DNA of 64,000 bases from JAJUJL01 sp041736465 (lineage in GTDB: Bacteria > Chloroflexota > Anaerolineae > Anaerolineales > UBA4823): assembly GCA_041736465.1 (NCBI GenBank), contig JBGSTO010000462.1, forward strand, positions 248,001 through 312,000, written 5' to 3'. How positions within the stretch are numbered: position 1 is the first letter of the stretch; every line of letters begins with the position of its first letter. The notes under the pieces were generated by a model. That model was not told the DNA's origin. It saw only the letters and a list, made by a program, of their open reading frames with translations, and searched no databases. Made by a program: the position numbers and the translations under genes. This document shows positions 43,128 through 52,555 of the stretch, one piece after another.

Positions 43128-45278
43128 ATGGATCACGCTCAGATTATCGCAAACGGATTGGCGATCAGACCGCTGCAGGTTAAAGCGGCAATTGATCTGA
43201 TGGATGATGGCAATACCATCCCGTTCATTGCCCGCTACCGCAAGGAGGCCACAGGTGGACTGACCGACGACCAGCTCTTCCAGGTACAACAGCAGGTTAA
43301 TAAGCTGCGCTCTGTGGATCAACGCCGGCAAGCTGTTTTGAAATCGATCGAGGAGCAGGGAAAACTGACCGAAGAACTGCAGCGGCAGATTATGACGGCG
43401 GAAAGCCTGACAGCACTCGAGGATCTCTACCAGCCTTACCGTCCCAAGCGAAAAACCCGGGCCAGCATCGCCCGGGAGCAGGGTTTGCAGCCGCTGGCAG
43501 ATTTGATCCTGGCTCAACCGCGCCAGCTGGATAACCTGGAGAAATTAGCGCGGCCCTATCTCACTGATTCGCTGAAAACGGTGGACGAGGTGTGGAGCGG
43601 CGTTCGGGATATTGTGGCTGAATTAGTTAGCGAGCATGCAGAAGTGCGCCGGCTGACACGCGAGAGCAGCATGAAATGGGGGGTGATCCGCACCGAAAAG
43701 GTCGAAGGCGCAGAAGACCCGCGCAAAACCTATGAACTATATTATGAAGGTGAATTCCGAGTCGATCGTCTGCGCCCTCACCAGGTGCTGGCGATCAACC
43801 GCGGCGTTTCTGAGAAGGTGCTGCGCGTATCGCTGGGCGCACCCGAGCACACCTGGAGGCAGGCCGTTGGGCAGGTATTTCGCGTGGACCAACGCTCACC
43901 TCTGGCGGAGCAGCTTTCTGCTGCCATCGAAGATGGAGCCAGCCGGCTGCTGCTTCCGGCGATCGAAAGGGACGTGCACCGGCTGCTCACGGAGGTGGCA
44001 GAACATACCGCAATTCGCGTGTTCATGGATAATTTGCGTGCGCTCCTCAGCCAGGCTCCGGTGGATGGCAAGGTTGTGCTGGGGATCGACCCTGGGTTCC
44101 GCACCGGTTGTAAACTGGCTGTGGTTGATGCAACCGGCAAGGTGCTGGCGACGGGAACGATCTATCCGCACGAGCCACAGAAGAAATGGAAAGAATCGCT
44201 GGAAACATTGGCCAAACTCGTTTCAGCCTATGGAATCAGCTTGATTTCCATTGGCAACGGCACAGCTTCCCGCGAAACAGAGAAGCTGGCTGCAGAGTTG
44301 ATCAAGATGCAGAGCGGGCCGGCGGCAGGCAAACCGCTACACTACATCATCGTGAACGAAGCTGGAGCATCGGTGTACAGCGCCAGCGCGCAGGCTCGCA
44401 GCGAGTTTCCCGACCTGGATGTGAGCCTGCGCGGGGCAGTCTCCATCGCCCGGCGAATTCAAGACCCCCTTTCAGAGCTGGTGAAGATCGATCCTAAATC
44501 TATCGGTGTAGGCATGTACCAGCACGATGTGGACCAAAGCCGGCTCAATGAAGCGCTGCAGGCGATCGTCGAGAGCGTGGTCAACCAGGTAGGTGTGGAC
44601 GTGAACACCGCCTCCGCCGCTTTGCTGCAGCATGTTGCCGGCATCGGCCCAAAGCTGGCTGAACGCATCGTTTCCTATCGAGACGAAAACGGCCCGTTCC
44701 AGGATCGTCAGACGCTGCGCAAAGTGTCGGGGCTGGGACCGAAAGCCTTCGAGCAAGCAGCAGGGTTTCTGCGCATCCATGGTGGGCGGCAGCCGCTGGA
44801 TTCTACGGCTATCCACCCGGAGAGTTACTCCCTGGCAGAGAAGCTGCTCCTATCGCTAGGCACGGCGCCTGACAGTCCCGTCCGACAGCGGCAACAGGCC
44901 TCCGATGCGCTGCACGATCCCGAAATCCTGGCAGTTTTGGCGCAAGAACTCAGCGCGGGCCTCCCAACTGTGCAGGATATCCTGGAACAGCTCGTCCGCC
45001 CTGGAAGGGACCCGCGAAAAAGTCTTCCTGCTCCTATCCTGCGCCAGGATGTCTTATCTCTGGATGATCTGTCTGTCGGCATGCAGCTGCGCGGCACAGT
45101 GCGCAATGTGGTTGAGTTTGGCGTCTTTGTGGATATCGGTGTGAAGCAAGATGGCTTGCTGCACCGCAGCCAGATTCCCTCAGGTTTGGTCTTGCACGTT
45201 GGCGATGTGATCGAAGTCACGGTGAAGGCCACCGACGCCGAGCGCGGCAGGATCTCCCTGGGCTGGGCGCAAGCCTGA
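43128..45278 (+). CDS. tex: Tex-family RNA-binding transcription accessory protein
   Basis: 716 residues from the ATG at 43128. Order: N-terminal helical region with LMDDGNTIPFIARYRKEATG, Tex-core YqgF-like RNase-H fold (GIDPGFRTGCKLAVVDATG), tandem helix-hairpin-helix (HVAGIGPKLAERIVSYRDENG, VSGLGPKAFEQAAGFL), and a C-terminal S1 domain (LRGTVRNVVEFGVFVDIGVK). Tex binds nucleic acids and affects transcription and stress survival. Full family length. A T-rich stretch follows the stop but no stem. Confidence 0.97.
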   Translation: MDHAQIIANGLAIRPLQVKAAIDLMDDGNTIPFIARYRKEATGGLTDDQLFQVQQQVNKLRSVDQRRQAVLKSIEEQGKLTEELQRQIMTAESLTALEDLYQPYRPKRKTRASIAREQGLQPLADLILAQPRQLDNLEKLARPYLTDSLKTVDEVWSGVRDIVAELVSEHAEVRRLTRESSMKWGVIRTEKVEGAEDPRKTYELYYEGEFRVDRLRPHQVLAINRGVSEKVLRVSLGAPEHTWRQAVGQVFRVDQRSPLAEQLSAAIEDGASRLLLPAIERDVHRLLTEVAEHTAIRVFMDNLRALLSQAPVDGKVVLGIDPGFRTGCKLAVVDATGKVLATGTIYPHEPQKKWKESLETLAKLVSAYGISLISIGNGTASRETEKLAAELIKMQSGPAAGKPLHYIIVNEAGASVYSASAQARSEFPDLDVSLRGAVSIARRIQDPLSELVKIDPKSIGVGMYQHDVDQSRLNEALQAIVESVVNQVGVDVNTASAALLQHVAGIGPKLAERIVSYRDENGPFQDRQTLRKVSGLGPKAFEQAAGFLRIHGGRQPLDSTAIHPESYSLAEKLLLSLGTAPDSPVRQRQQASDALHDPEILAVLAQELSAGLPTVQDILEQLVRPGRDPRKSLPAPILRQDVLSLDDLSVGMQLRGTVRNVVEFGVFVDIGVKQDGLLHRSQIPSGLVLHVGDVIEVTVKATDAERGRISLGWAQA

Positions 45279-45421
45279 AACGTTAATCAACTCTTTAGGT
45301 CTTTTTTATTCCCATCCAGATGTGAATTTGGTAATCTATGGCTGAGAGATGCCATCCTGGTATGGCTATTTATTTGGTTTGAGAATGCAACAGATATTGA
45401 CAATATAGCTAAATATGCACC

Positions 45422-47695
45422 ATGGTTATACACGGGCACCAGCCTATGCATGAGAAAATCCTGATCTTTCATAGTAATAAAGATCGAGCGCGGCCTTTGG
45501 CGGCTTATTTCAGCCGCAAGGGCGCCAGCGTGTGGTTTGCGGACGAACTTCACAAGGCAGTGGCGCTGGCACAAGCGAACCAGCCCGATCTGGTTTTTGT
45601 AGATTTGCACGCCGAGGGCAGCCAGTGGGTGGATGTGCTCAACGGCTTGCGGGTAGAAGCCCCGGGCTGCACAGTGATTGCCACCACGCACCATCCCGAT
45701 GTGCGTAAGGAAATGCAAGCCCGCGAGGCGGGGGTAGACGGTTTTCTGCGTGAGCCATTCACCAATGAGTGGATCGAGCGCGCCACGAAGCGGGCGGTGC
45801 GCGGCGGTACCCCCAGTCTGATCAAGCCGGTGCAGCCGAGCGTAGACCTCCCGCGTGTGCGTATGCCGATGAGCTTGAAAATCACCGTGCCGTATGCGCT
45901 GCTGGCGCTCGTGTTCGCCATGGGGGCGATTTACCTGGTCAGCCGGTATGTATTTGAGTCACTGCGCGATCGTTTCACCGCACAACTGGTGGACAGCGGC
46001 GTTCTGGCAGCCGACTGGATGGTTCAGGAAGAAAACAGGATGTTAGAAACCGTTCGCCTGGTGGCGAACATCCAGGGCCTCGACGAAGCCATATTAGCTG
46101 GCGATACTACCCGAATTCAAGAAATCGTGCTTCCGGTGGCGATGAACTACAACGAGGAAGCCATCGATATCCTGAATGCCTCCGGGGTAAGCCTGTTAAC
46201 CCTGCGGAATTCACCCTCAGGCAGCGGGATGGATTTCCAATCCACCTGGGGAGACACTTCACTGGCGCAAAATACATTTATCCAGCAAGTTCTCGGCGGC
46301 GCCCAGGATGCCCAGGGTGATAAATTTGCCGGCGTAGTTCGGAGCGAGCGGGACTCGCAATTTGTGATCGCCGGTCCGATATACAGCCAGCAGGGCGAGC
46401 GGATAGGGGCGGTAGTCGTTGGTCGGTCGCTGCTGGCAATGGTACAGGCTATCCGGCAGGATACCCTGGCGCACATCACTGTATACGCTATCGACGGAAA
46501 TCCAGCGGCAACTACTTTGCTTTTCTCAGAAGATATCAGCCCGTTGGCTGGATCGCACGTCGTGCAAGTATTAGCGCAGCAAGATCAAACCAGCTTGATG
46601 CGTGAATTTCAATCTGGCAGCGCCTCTTACGCAGAGATTTTTGGGCCTTGGGAGATTCGCGGCGGGCAAGATGTCGGTGTAATCGGTTCTGCTTTGGCGC
46701 AAAACTTCCTTGCCAGGCCTACGCTGGTTACCCGGCTGCAGCTTGCCGGGTTTGTATTGATGGTATTCTTCGGTGTGATCTTTCTTGGGATAATCGTAGC
46801 ACACCAAATCACCAGCCCGCTCTCGAAGGTCGTGCAAGCCTCTGTACTTGTTGCTCAGGGGAACTTCGAGGTGAAAGTACCTTCGAAAAGCAATGACGAA
46901 GTGGGTGTCCTGGGGTATGCATTTAACTACATGGTTTCGGGATTACAAGAGGGTTTTATCTACCGGGATATCCTTGGGCGGACGGTTTCACCGGAGGTTC
47001 GCGAAGCACTGCGGCAATCTTTCGCTTCGGGGGATCTCCGCCTGGAAGGGCAAAATACGGTCGCAACAGTATTGATGAGCGATGTGCGTGGATTCACTGC
47101 GCTCTCTGAGCGCGAAGAACCCACCACGATCCTGAACTGGTTGAACGAATATTTTCGCGTGCTGGTGCCAATTATCACAGCGCACGGTGGGGTGGTGGAT
47201 AAGTTCGAGGGAGATGCTATGCTGGCATTCTTTGGGATATTACCCAAACCGACCCCGCCAGAAGAAAGCGCCTTTCATGCCTGCTGCGCGGCGGTAGAGA
47301 TGCTCAAGGCATTGAATGAGCTCAATCAGATTCGTGCAGCACGCGGAGAACCAGCATTGATCACCGGCATTGGCGTCAATACGGGCGAGCTGACTGCGGG
47401 CGGGCTGGGCACGGCCGACCGCTTGAACTACACAATTATCGGCGATACCGTCAACAGCACGCAGCGCCTGCAGGAATCCAGCCGCGAGTTTGGCGAGAAC
47501 GGTGTGGTGATCAGCGAATACACGCTCGAGGCCCTGGCAGGCAGACGCGGGCAGTTCCGTTTGATGCCCCTAGGAGAACAGTCCTTCAAAGGCAAGCGGG
47601 AGCTAATCTGGCTCTATCGTTTGATGCCAGTTTTCGATACCGAACGCCCAACCAGGCCGGTGCGCAGAGCGGCGGAGAAAGTGCTGGAGAAATAA
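45422..47695 (+). CDS. Membrane-bound class III adenylate/guanylate cyclase with degenerate receiver and HAMP
   Basis: 757 residues (ATG 45446 is an alternative start). Residues 1-130 form a CheY-like domain with D61 (LVFVDLHAEG), but the N-terminal acidic pair is missing and the Lys is replaced (LREPF). Then helix one (about 152-172), an extracytoplasmic sensor of about 270 residues, helix two (about 440-462), a HAMP linker, and the cyclase domain: metal Asp in LMSDVRGFTALSE and FEGDAMLAFFG, and NYTIIGDTVNSTQRLQ. Makes cAMP or cGMP in response to an external signal; the KFEGD Lys favours ATP. Upstream 143-nt gap has an ATGGC/GCCAT hairpin but no clear promoter. Confidence 0.92.
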   Translation: MVIHGHQPMHEKILIFHSNKDRARPLAAYFSRKGASVWFADELHKAVALAQANQPDLVFVDLHAEGSQWVDVLNGLRVEAPGCTVIATTHHPDVRKEMQAREAGVDGFLREPFTNEWIERATKRAVRGGTPSLIKPVQPSVDLPRVRMPMSLKITVPYALLALVFAMGAIYLVSRYVFESLRDRFTAQLVDSGVLAADWMVQEENRMLETVRLVANIQGLDEAILAGDTTRIQEIVLPVAMNYNEEAIDILNASGVSLLTLRNSPSGSGMDFQSTWGDTSLAQNTFIQQVLGGAQDAQGDKFAGVVRSERDSQFVIAGPIYSQQGERIGAVVVGRSLLAMVQAIRQDTLAHITVYAIDGNPAATTLLFSEDISPLAGSHVVQVLAQQDQTSLMREFQSGSASYAEIFGPWEIRGGQDVGVIGSALAQNFLARPTLVTRLQLAGFVLMVFFGVIFLGIIVAHQITSPLSKVVQASVLVAQGNFEVKVPSKSNDEVGVLGYAFNYMVSGLQEGFIYRDILGRTVSPEVREALRQSFASGDLRLEGQNTVATVLMSDVRGFTALSEREEPTTILNWLNEYFRVLVPIITAHGGVVDKFEGDAMLAFFGILPKPTPPEESAFHACCAAVEMLKALNELNQIRAARGEPALITGIGVNTGELTAGGLGTADRLNYTIIGDTVNSTQRLQESSREFGENGVVISEYTLEALAGRRGQFRLMPLGEQSFKGKRELIWLYRLMPVFDTERPTRPVRRAAEKVLEK

Positions 47696-47696
47696 G

Positions 47697-48497
47697 GTGG
47701 CGAAGAACCGGCGATCCTGGCGGTCAGATAAACGCTGGTACTCCATCGTGCTGCTGTTGATCTTGATGGCAGGGGTGGGTTTGCTGGCAGCTGGTCTTCC
47801 GGGAAACCAAAAAGCCTGGTCCAGCGTGCCTTTCAGCCTGCATTCTGTGCTGCACGCCGATTACAGTGCAAAACCGATTGCCGCTCGCTTTCCCGCGGTC
47901 GAAATGGCTATGATCCAGGATGTGCTGCGCGATCGCGGCGGAAGTGCGGTGGAGGAGGTAATCGATCAGATTGAGCGCAAGCTGGAAACACCGGTACCGT
48001 TCTACCAGCCAGGGGTTACACCTACGCCGGTGATCTATCCGAACCTACAGCCCAGCGCAACTCCATTCCTCCGTGAAACAGCCAGCATCCCACAGCCAAG
48101 CAGCACACCCGGGGAATTCCCCACGCCGGCAAGCACTGCGACCCCGGAAAATACCCTGCTGCCGACTTTAACGCCCATGTATCCGACGGCTACTCCCTGG
48201 CAAACTTCAACGCCGGGAATCTTTCCGACGAGCCCCCCGCTGCCTACCCGGACGCCAGGCGCAACAATTTTCCCGCCGACGGCAACGGGTTATCCTGATC
48301 CGACAGCAACCGTACTGCCGCCAACCTCGACACCACTCCCGCCCACCGCAACTCAGGTTGTGCCAACAGCCACGATGCCTCCCCCAACGCCTACCCTGCC
48401 TCCCCCGCCCTCCCCAACGCCGCTGCCAACTGCTACTCGGGTTCCAACCAGAACGCCGGAGCCGTACCCGCAGCCAACCTCAATCCCATATCCATAA
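47697..48497 (+). CDS. Membrane-anchored Thr/Pro-rich protein
   Basis: 266 residues from a GTG (GGAGA upstream, overlapping the cyclase end). Basic N-terminus, one helix (about 17-38), a short globular stretch (to about 100), then some 160 residues of PT/TPP-rich low complexity (for example PPTPTLPPPPSPTPLP). Probably a stalk or wall-spanning segment on the outer face. Coupled to the cyclase gene, so it may be part of its sensing assembly. No catalytic domain. Confidence 0.7.
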   Translation: MAKNRRSWRSDKRWYSIVLLLILMAGVGLLAAGLPGNQKAWSSVPFSLHSVLHADYSAKPIAARFPAVEMAMIQDVLRDRGGSAVEEVIDQIERKLETPVPFYQPGVTPTPVIYPNLQPSATPFLRETASIPQPSSTPGEFPTPASTATPENTLLPTLTPMYPTATPWQTSTPGIFPTSPPLPTRTPGATIFPPTATGYPDPTATVLPPTSTPLPPTATQVVPTATMPPPTPTLPPPPSPTPLPTATRVPTRTPEPYPQPTSIPYP

Positions 48498-48503
48498 ATG
48501 AAT

Positions 48504-48548
48504 CAGTGGGGACTGGCGGCAAGCAATGCCTGCCACCAGTCCCCACTG
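48504..48548. terminator. Large hairpin between convergent genes
   Basis: A perfect 13-bp inverted repeat, CAGTGGGGACTGG / CCAGTCCCCACTG (48504-48516 and 48536-48548), with an inner GGC/GCC stem. No T-run on either side, so termination would have to be hairpin-driven or Rho-assisted. Confidence 0.6.
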
Positions 48549-48564
48549 GTGACGACCTGATCAG

Positions 48565-48792
48565 TTAGCGCCCGCAGGTGCTGCAGGATCCGCCGCTGCA
48601 GCCAGCACAGCCGCTGGGTGCATTTCCGGCGATCACACGACCACCGCTGGCAGCATTGAACAGGGAAATTTTCCTGATCGTATGTTCGCCCTGGCAGCAG
48701 ATACACAGGATGCGGGTATCGGCATCTTTCATGGGGCGCAGGATTTCGAACTGCTTCTCGCAATCCAGGCAGTAATATTCATATAACGGCAT
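48565..48792 (-). CDS. FmdB-type zinc-ribbon protein
   Basis: 75 residues from the ATG at 48792, AGGAGG Shine-Dalgarno 6 nt upstream; a longer in-frame version is non-conserved. MPLYEYYCLDCEKQFEILRP with CxxC and CICC form the zinc ribbon; the tail GCAGCSGGSCSTC is Cys/Gly-rich. The family is named for regulation of formamidase, but most members have no assigned role. Confidence 0.9.
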   Translation of the reverse strand: MPLYEYYCLDCEKQFEILRPMKDADTRILCICCQGEHTIRKISLFNAASGGRVIAGNAPSGCAGCSGGSCSTCGR

Positions 48793-48961
48793 ATCAGCCT
48801 CCTGGTAATGAGACTGGATAGAGATGTTGTGATTATTGTATACCTGCCCAAGACGCGGGTCAAGCCGCACAACCCTGAGGAAACCTTTAGGTGTTGACAT
48901 GTTGGTCAGGAGACATTAGACTTTTCATACACTCACAGCCTGGTAACACTCTCGAGCTGCC

Positions 48962-49753
48962 ATGCGTCTATTTTGGGAAGTAACCAAGCGCTCCCTGATG
49001 CGGCAAGTCACATACCGGACGGCAACCCTTGCCGGGTTGGCGACAAATTTCTATTTCGGCTTGCTGCGCGCGGCAGTGATCGCAGCTTTGTACGGCCCAC
49101 GCGCCCAGGTAGACGGGATCTCTTTGCAGGCCGCGATCACCTATACCGGTTTGGCCCAGTCACTGATTGCTTTCATCAGCTTGTTTGGGTGGTTCGAGAT
49201 CATGCGATCGATCAACAAAGGGGATATTGCCAGCGACTTGCTGCGCCCCGTGGATTATTTCAACTTTTGGCTGGCGCAGGATGTGGGCAAGGCGGGCGCT
49301 CAACTCGTGCTGCGCGGCCTGCCGTTAATGCTCGGCTTTGCACTGCTGTTCGACATCCTGGTGCCAAAATCGCTCTCGCACTGGCTGGCGGTAACTTGCG
49401 CACTAGTTTTCTCAGTCCTTTTGAGCTTTTCCTGGCGGTTCCTGGTCAACCTGGCGGGGTTTTGGGTGACCGACGCAACCAGCATTGGGCGTGTGGTTTT
49501 TGTGTTCTCGTGGTTTTTGTCTGGTTTTTTGATGCCGCTGCGGTTCTTCCCGGATTGGTTCGTTCGGATTTGCTACCTGACTCCTTTCCCCCACACCATC
49601 AACACCATCATCGAAATTTATCTGGGCGTGTTGACGCCCGGAGAGACCTTGCGAGCACTGTTCGTTCAATTGGCCTGGTTCATTGCCCTAACGCTGGTGG
49701 GAAACTGGGTACTGCAGCGGGGTATTCGCAGACTGGTTCTCCAGAGGGGATGA
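48962..49753 (+). CDS. ABC-2 family permease (DUF990-like), first subunit
   Basis: 263 residues, six helices. Typical wording TYRTATLAGLATNFYFGLLR and EIMRSINKGDIASDLLRPVD, as in the ABC-2 family with paired permeases. Pairs with the next gene (1 nt gap) and the ATPase. The gap 48793-48961 upstream holds no obvious promoter. Confidence 0.88.
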   Translation: MRLFWEVTKRSLMRQVTYRTATLAGLATNFYFGLLRAAVIAALYGPRAQVDGISLQAAITYTGLAQSLIAFISLFGWFEIMRSINKGDIASDLLRPVDYFNFWLAQDVGKAGAQLVLRGLPLMLGFALLFDILVPKSLSHWLAVTCALVFSVLLSFSWRFLVNLAGFWVTDATSIGRVVFVFSWFLSGFLMPLRFFPDWFVRICYLTPFPHTINTIIEIYLGVLTPGETLRALFVQLAWFIALTLVGNWVLQRGIRRLVLQRG

Positions 49754-49754
49754 A

Positions 49755-50561
49755 TTGAAGAGCTTGCGGTTATACCTGTGGTTGATCTCCATTCAAATCC
49801 GGTCTCAAATGCAGTACCGGGTTGGATTCTTGCTTGAGACAATTTCAGTTGCCCTGGGCAGCGTGATCGGATTCACCACTCTGGCATTGGTCTTACAGAA
49901 ATTTGAGGGCATCGCCGGTTGGACGTTGGGTGAGGTGGCATTTCTGTATGCTGTGGTAGATGTCGCTTTCGGGTTGATGGATATGATCTTCAGCGGATTC
50001 GATCCGGATTACTTCGCCGCACACACGCGCCTGGGCACGCTGGACCAATACCTCTTGCGACCGGTGAATCTAACTCTGCAGATATTCGGATCGCAGTTTG
50101 TGCTCCGCCGGTTGGGACGCATCTTTCAAGCCATCGTGGTGCTGCTCTTTGCCCTCCAATTAGTGGATATTAACTGGACGGCGGGAAAGGCCATCTACCT
50201 GCTCCTGGTGGTCGGGGGAATGGTGCTGTTCTTTGGTGGGCTGTTCATGATTGGGGCGACAATTACCTTTTGGACGGTCGAACGTATCGAAGCGGTGAAT
50301 ATTCTTACATACGGCGGCACCGAGCTGATGTCTTACCCGATGACCGTGTACCAGGAATGGATGCGAAGGTTCTTCACATACATCATACCGGCTATATTTT
50401 TAAGCTATTATCCTGCCCTGTACTTTCTGAATAAACCCGATCCGTTCGGCATGCCATATTGGGTACACTTTATTGCTCCTGTCGTCGGGCTAGGCATGTT
50501 CCTGGCAGCGCTCGGTTTCTGGTCGTATGGCGTCCGGCATTATCAAAGCACTGGCACGTGA
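49755..50561 (+). CDS. ABC-2 family permease, second subunit
   Basis: 268 residues, six helices. LDQYLLRPVNLTLQIFGSQF and WTVERIEAVNILTYGGTELMSYPMTVYQEWMRR match DUF990-type permeases. The only plausible start is TTG at 49755, 1 nt after the preceding stop, so translation is probably coupled to the first permease. Confidence 0.87.
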   Translation: MKSLRLYLWLISIQIRSQMQYRVGFLLETISVALGSVIGFTTLALVLQKFEGIAGWTLGEVAFLYAVVDVAFGLMDMIFSGFDPDYFAAHTRLGTLDQYLLRPVNLTLQIFGSQFVLRRLGRIFQAIVVLLFALQLVDINWTAGKAIYLLLVVGGMVLFFGGLFMIGATITFWTVERIEAVNILTYGGTELMSYPMTVYQEWMRRFFTYIIPAIFLSYYPALYFLNKPDPFGMPYWVHFIAPVVGLGMFLAALGFWSYGVRHYQSTGT

Positions 50562-50577
50562 AAGGACTGATCTCAGC

Positions 50578-51567
50578 GTGATTCGAGTAAACAACCTGCA
50601 CAAGTATTTTCAAGTCGCCATTCGCCAGCGCGGGCGCTTTGGAGCTTTACGCAGCCTGTTCACGCGCCGCTACCGTGTGGTCAAGGCGGTAAACGGGGTC
50701 AGTTTCCAAATTAACCGTGGAGAGCTGGTGGGTTATTTGGGGCCAAATGGAGCCGGAAAATCCACCACAATAAAGATGCTCGCCGGGCTGCTGGTTCCGA
50801 CTCAGGGAGAAATCTCCGTCAGTGGGCGAGTGCCGTGGAAACAGCGCAAAGAGCATGTGCGCGGCATCGGCGCGGTGTTCGGCTTTCGTTCGACGCTGTG
50901 GTGGGATTTGCCCGTGATCGAGTCACTCGAGCTGCTGCGCTATATTTATGATATCCCACCCTCGCGTTTTCGTGAGAACCTGGCTGAGTTCAGAAGAATT
51001 CTGGAAATGGATGCGTTCATCAACACACTGGTACGATCGCTCTCCCTGGGTCAGCGTGTGCGCGCAGATGTTTGTGCGGCGCTGCTGCATGATCCCGATT
51101 TATTATTCTTAGATGAGCCAACCATCGGATTGGATGTGGTTGCAAAGGATCGCATTCGCCAGTTCATATTACATGCCAACCGGCAGCGCGGCACCACGGT
51201 ACTGCTGACCACTCATGACTTGAGCGACGTCGAGAAGATGTGCCAACGGGTGATGATTATCGACCGTGGAAAACTGCTGTATGACGGTCAACTGGAAAGC
51301 CTGCGCCAGCGTTTTGGTGGTAAAAGAGAGCTGGTGGTGGATTTTGCGGATGACGAGCAAAATATTGACATCGAGGGCGCGGTTGTCGCCAGCCGCACCG
51401 GAGCGCAGGCGATCTATCAATTCGAACGCGACCAGATCTCGGCTTCCGAGTTGATCCAACGCATATCCAGCCGCTACCGGATTCGTGATCTCTCGGTGCG
51501 CGAACCGGATCTCGAAGCAACCATTCGCCGCATTTACGAGCAGCGCTTATTAGAACTACCAGCCTGA
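50578..51567 (+). CDS. ABC-2 exporter ATP-binding protein
   Basis: 329 residues from the GTG at 50578 (VIRVNNLHKYF); an in-frame ATG 51 nt upstream overlaps the permease. Long, ABC-2-type ATPase: Walker A GPNGAGKSTT, the FGFRSTLWWDLPVIESLELL segment, signature LSLGQRVRADV, Walker B LLFLDEPTIGLD and H-loop TTHDLSD. The C-terminal domain (REPDLEATIRRIYEQ) is the usual extension. With both permeases it makes a complete exporter, resembling viologen/drug or polysaccharide ABC-2 systems; cargo unknown. Confidence 0.92.
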   Translation: MIRVNNLHKYFQVAIRQRGRFGALRSLFTRRYRVVKAVNGVSFQINRGELVGYLGPNGAGKSTTIKMLAGLLVPTQGEISVSGRVPWKQRKEHVRGIGAVFGFRSTLWWDLPVIESLELLRYIYDIPPSRFRENLAEFRRILEMDAFINTLVRSLSLGQRVRADVCAALLHDPDLLFLDEPTIGLDVVAKDRIRQFILHANRQRGTTVLLTTHDLSDVEKMCQRVMIIDRGKLLYDGQLESLRQRFGGKRELVVDFADDEQNIDIEGAVVASRTGAQAIYQFERDQISASELIQRISSRYRIRDLSVREPDLEATIRRIYEQRLLELPA

Positions 51568-51662
51568 GCTTGCGTTTGAGCAGACCGGATTGTGCCTGTG
51601 GGAACGGGAACATGAGCGTTCCGGATTTCGTCTAAGCACATATCGATGAGGAGATCGCGAGT

Positions 51663-52553
51663 ATGAAAAACCACCGTTCATTTGTCGTAATGCTTTTCCT
51701 GATCTTACTGCTGCTCTCAGCATGCAATTATCCGGTTGATGTCGAGAGTGTCCTACCAACCGCTGAGGTCGTGTATACCCAGGCTGCCGAGACGATCTCT
51801 GCTCAACTGACCCAGCTTGTCGCTCCGGCGACACTAACTCCGGAAAGCCTGCCGCCAATGGTCTCGGCGACAGTAGAATTTCTTACCCCCACACCGGCAC
51901 CAGAGTCTGCAACCGGTACACCCACGGCGACATCTACCCCAGAGCCTTCGCCGACTCTACAGCCGGTTCTTCCCACATTGAGCAGCGACCCGCGCGCTTC
52001 GTTAGGTGATGCGACTTTTCTGGATACCTTTCGCACGAGCAATAATTGGTCGCTGTATGAAGATGAGCATGTGCGTTTTCGGATTAGCGACAACCAATTG
52101 ATGCTGATGGCTTTCAATGCCAACGGGCGGGATGGGTGGATGCTCTCATGGCCTGAACCAGATAACTTTTACCTGGAGATGACCGCCCAGCCGGACGACT
52201 GCCAGGGCCTGGATCGCTACGGCCTGATATTCCGCAGCGATGCCACCGACGGCTATTTGTTGGGTCTCTCCTGCGACGGGCGCTACTCTCTACGTGCCTG
52301 GGATGGGGAGCAGTTCGATGAGTTGATCGATTGGACGCCCATCCCGGCCATATCGAGCGGCTCCAATCAGGGTCTGCGCCTGGGGGTGATGGCAGACGGG
52401 GATGTCTTTACTGTTTACATTAACGGACAGGCAATCGACGAAGTGGAAGACGACTTACTCGAAGACGGCGGTTTCGGAGTCTTCGTCGGTGCAGATGATA
52501 CCGAAGATTTTCGAGTGTGGGTAACTGAAATAGCACTGTGGGAGCTGCCTTGA
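51663..52553 (+). CDS. Lipoprotein with concanavalin/LamG-like C-terminal domain
   Basis: 296 residues, GAGGAG Shine-Dalgarno. Signal peptide with lipobox LSAC (C21), a Thr/Pro-rich linker, then a beta-sandwich-like domain (FLDTFRTSNNWSLYEDEHVRF, RYGLIFRSDATDGYLLG, VYINGQAIDEVEDDLLEDGG) of the DUF1080/laminin-G type, often carbohydrate binding. It shares the YTQAAETISAQLT-type segment with the lipoprotein at 0.96-2.16 kb. Confidence 0.75.
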   Translation: MKNHRSFVVMLFLILLLLSACNYPVDVESVLPTAEVVYTQAAETISAQLTQLVAPATLTPESLPPMVSATVEFLTPTPAPESATGTPTATSTPEPSPTLQPVLPTLSSDPRASLGDATFLDTFRTSNNWSLYEDEHVRFRISDNQLMLMAFNANGRDGWMLSWPEPDNFYLEMTAQPDDCQGLDRYGLIFRSDATDGYLLGLSCDGRYSLRAWDGEQFDELIDWTPIPAISSGSNQGLRLGVMADGDVFTVYINGQAIDEVEDDLLEDGGFGVFVGADDTEDFRVWVTEIALWELP

Positions 52554-52555
52554 CG

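Noticed and set aside
47999..48497. Tandem CRISPR or VNTR in the TP-rich region
   Set aside because: The repetition is low-complexity Pro/Thr coding sequence without conserved unit length.
48973..49758. A plus-strand 261-residue frame overlapping the first ABC-2 permease
   Set aside because: It lies in another frame over a membrane protein gene with clear family wording; composition is Arg/Pro-rich as expected of a shadow frame.
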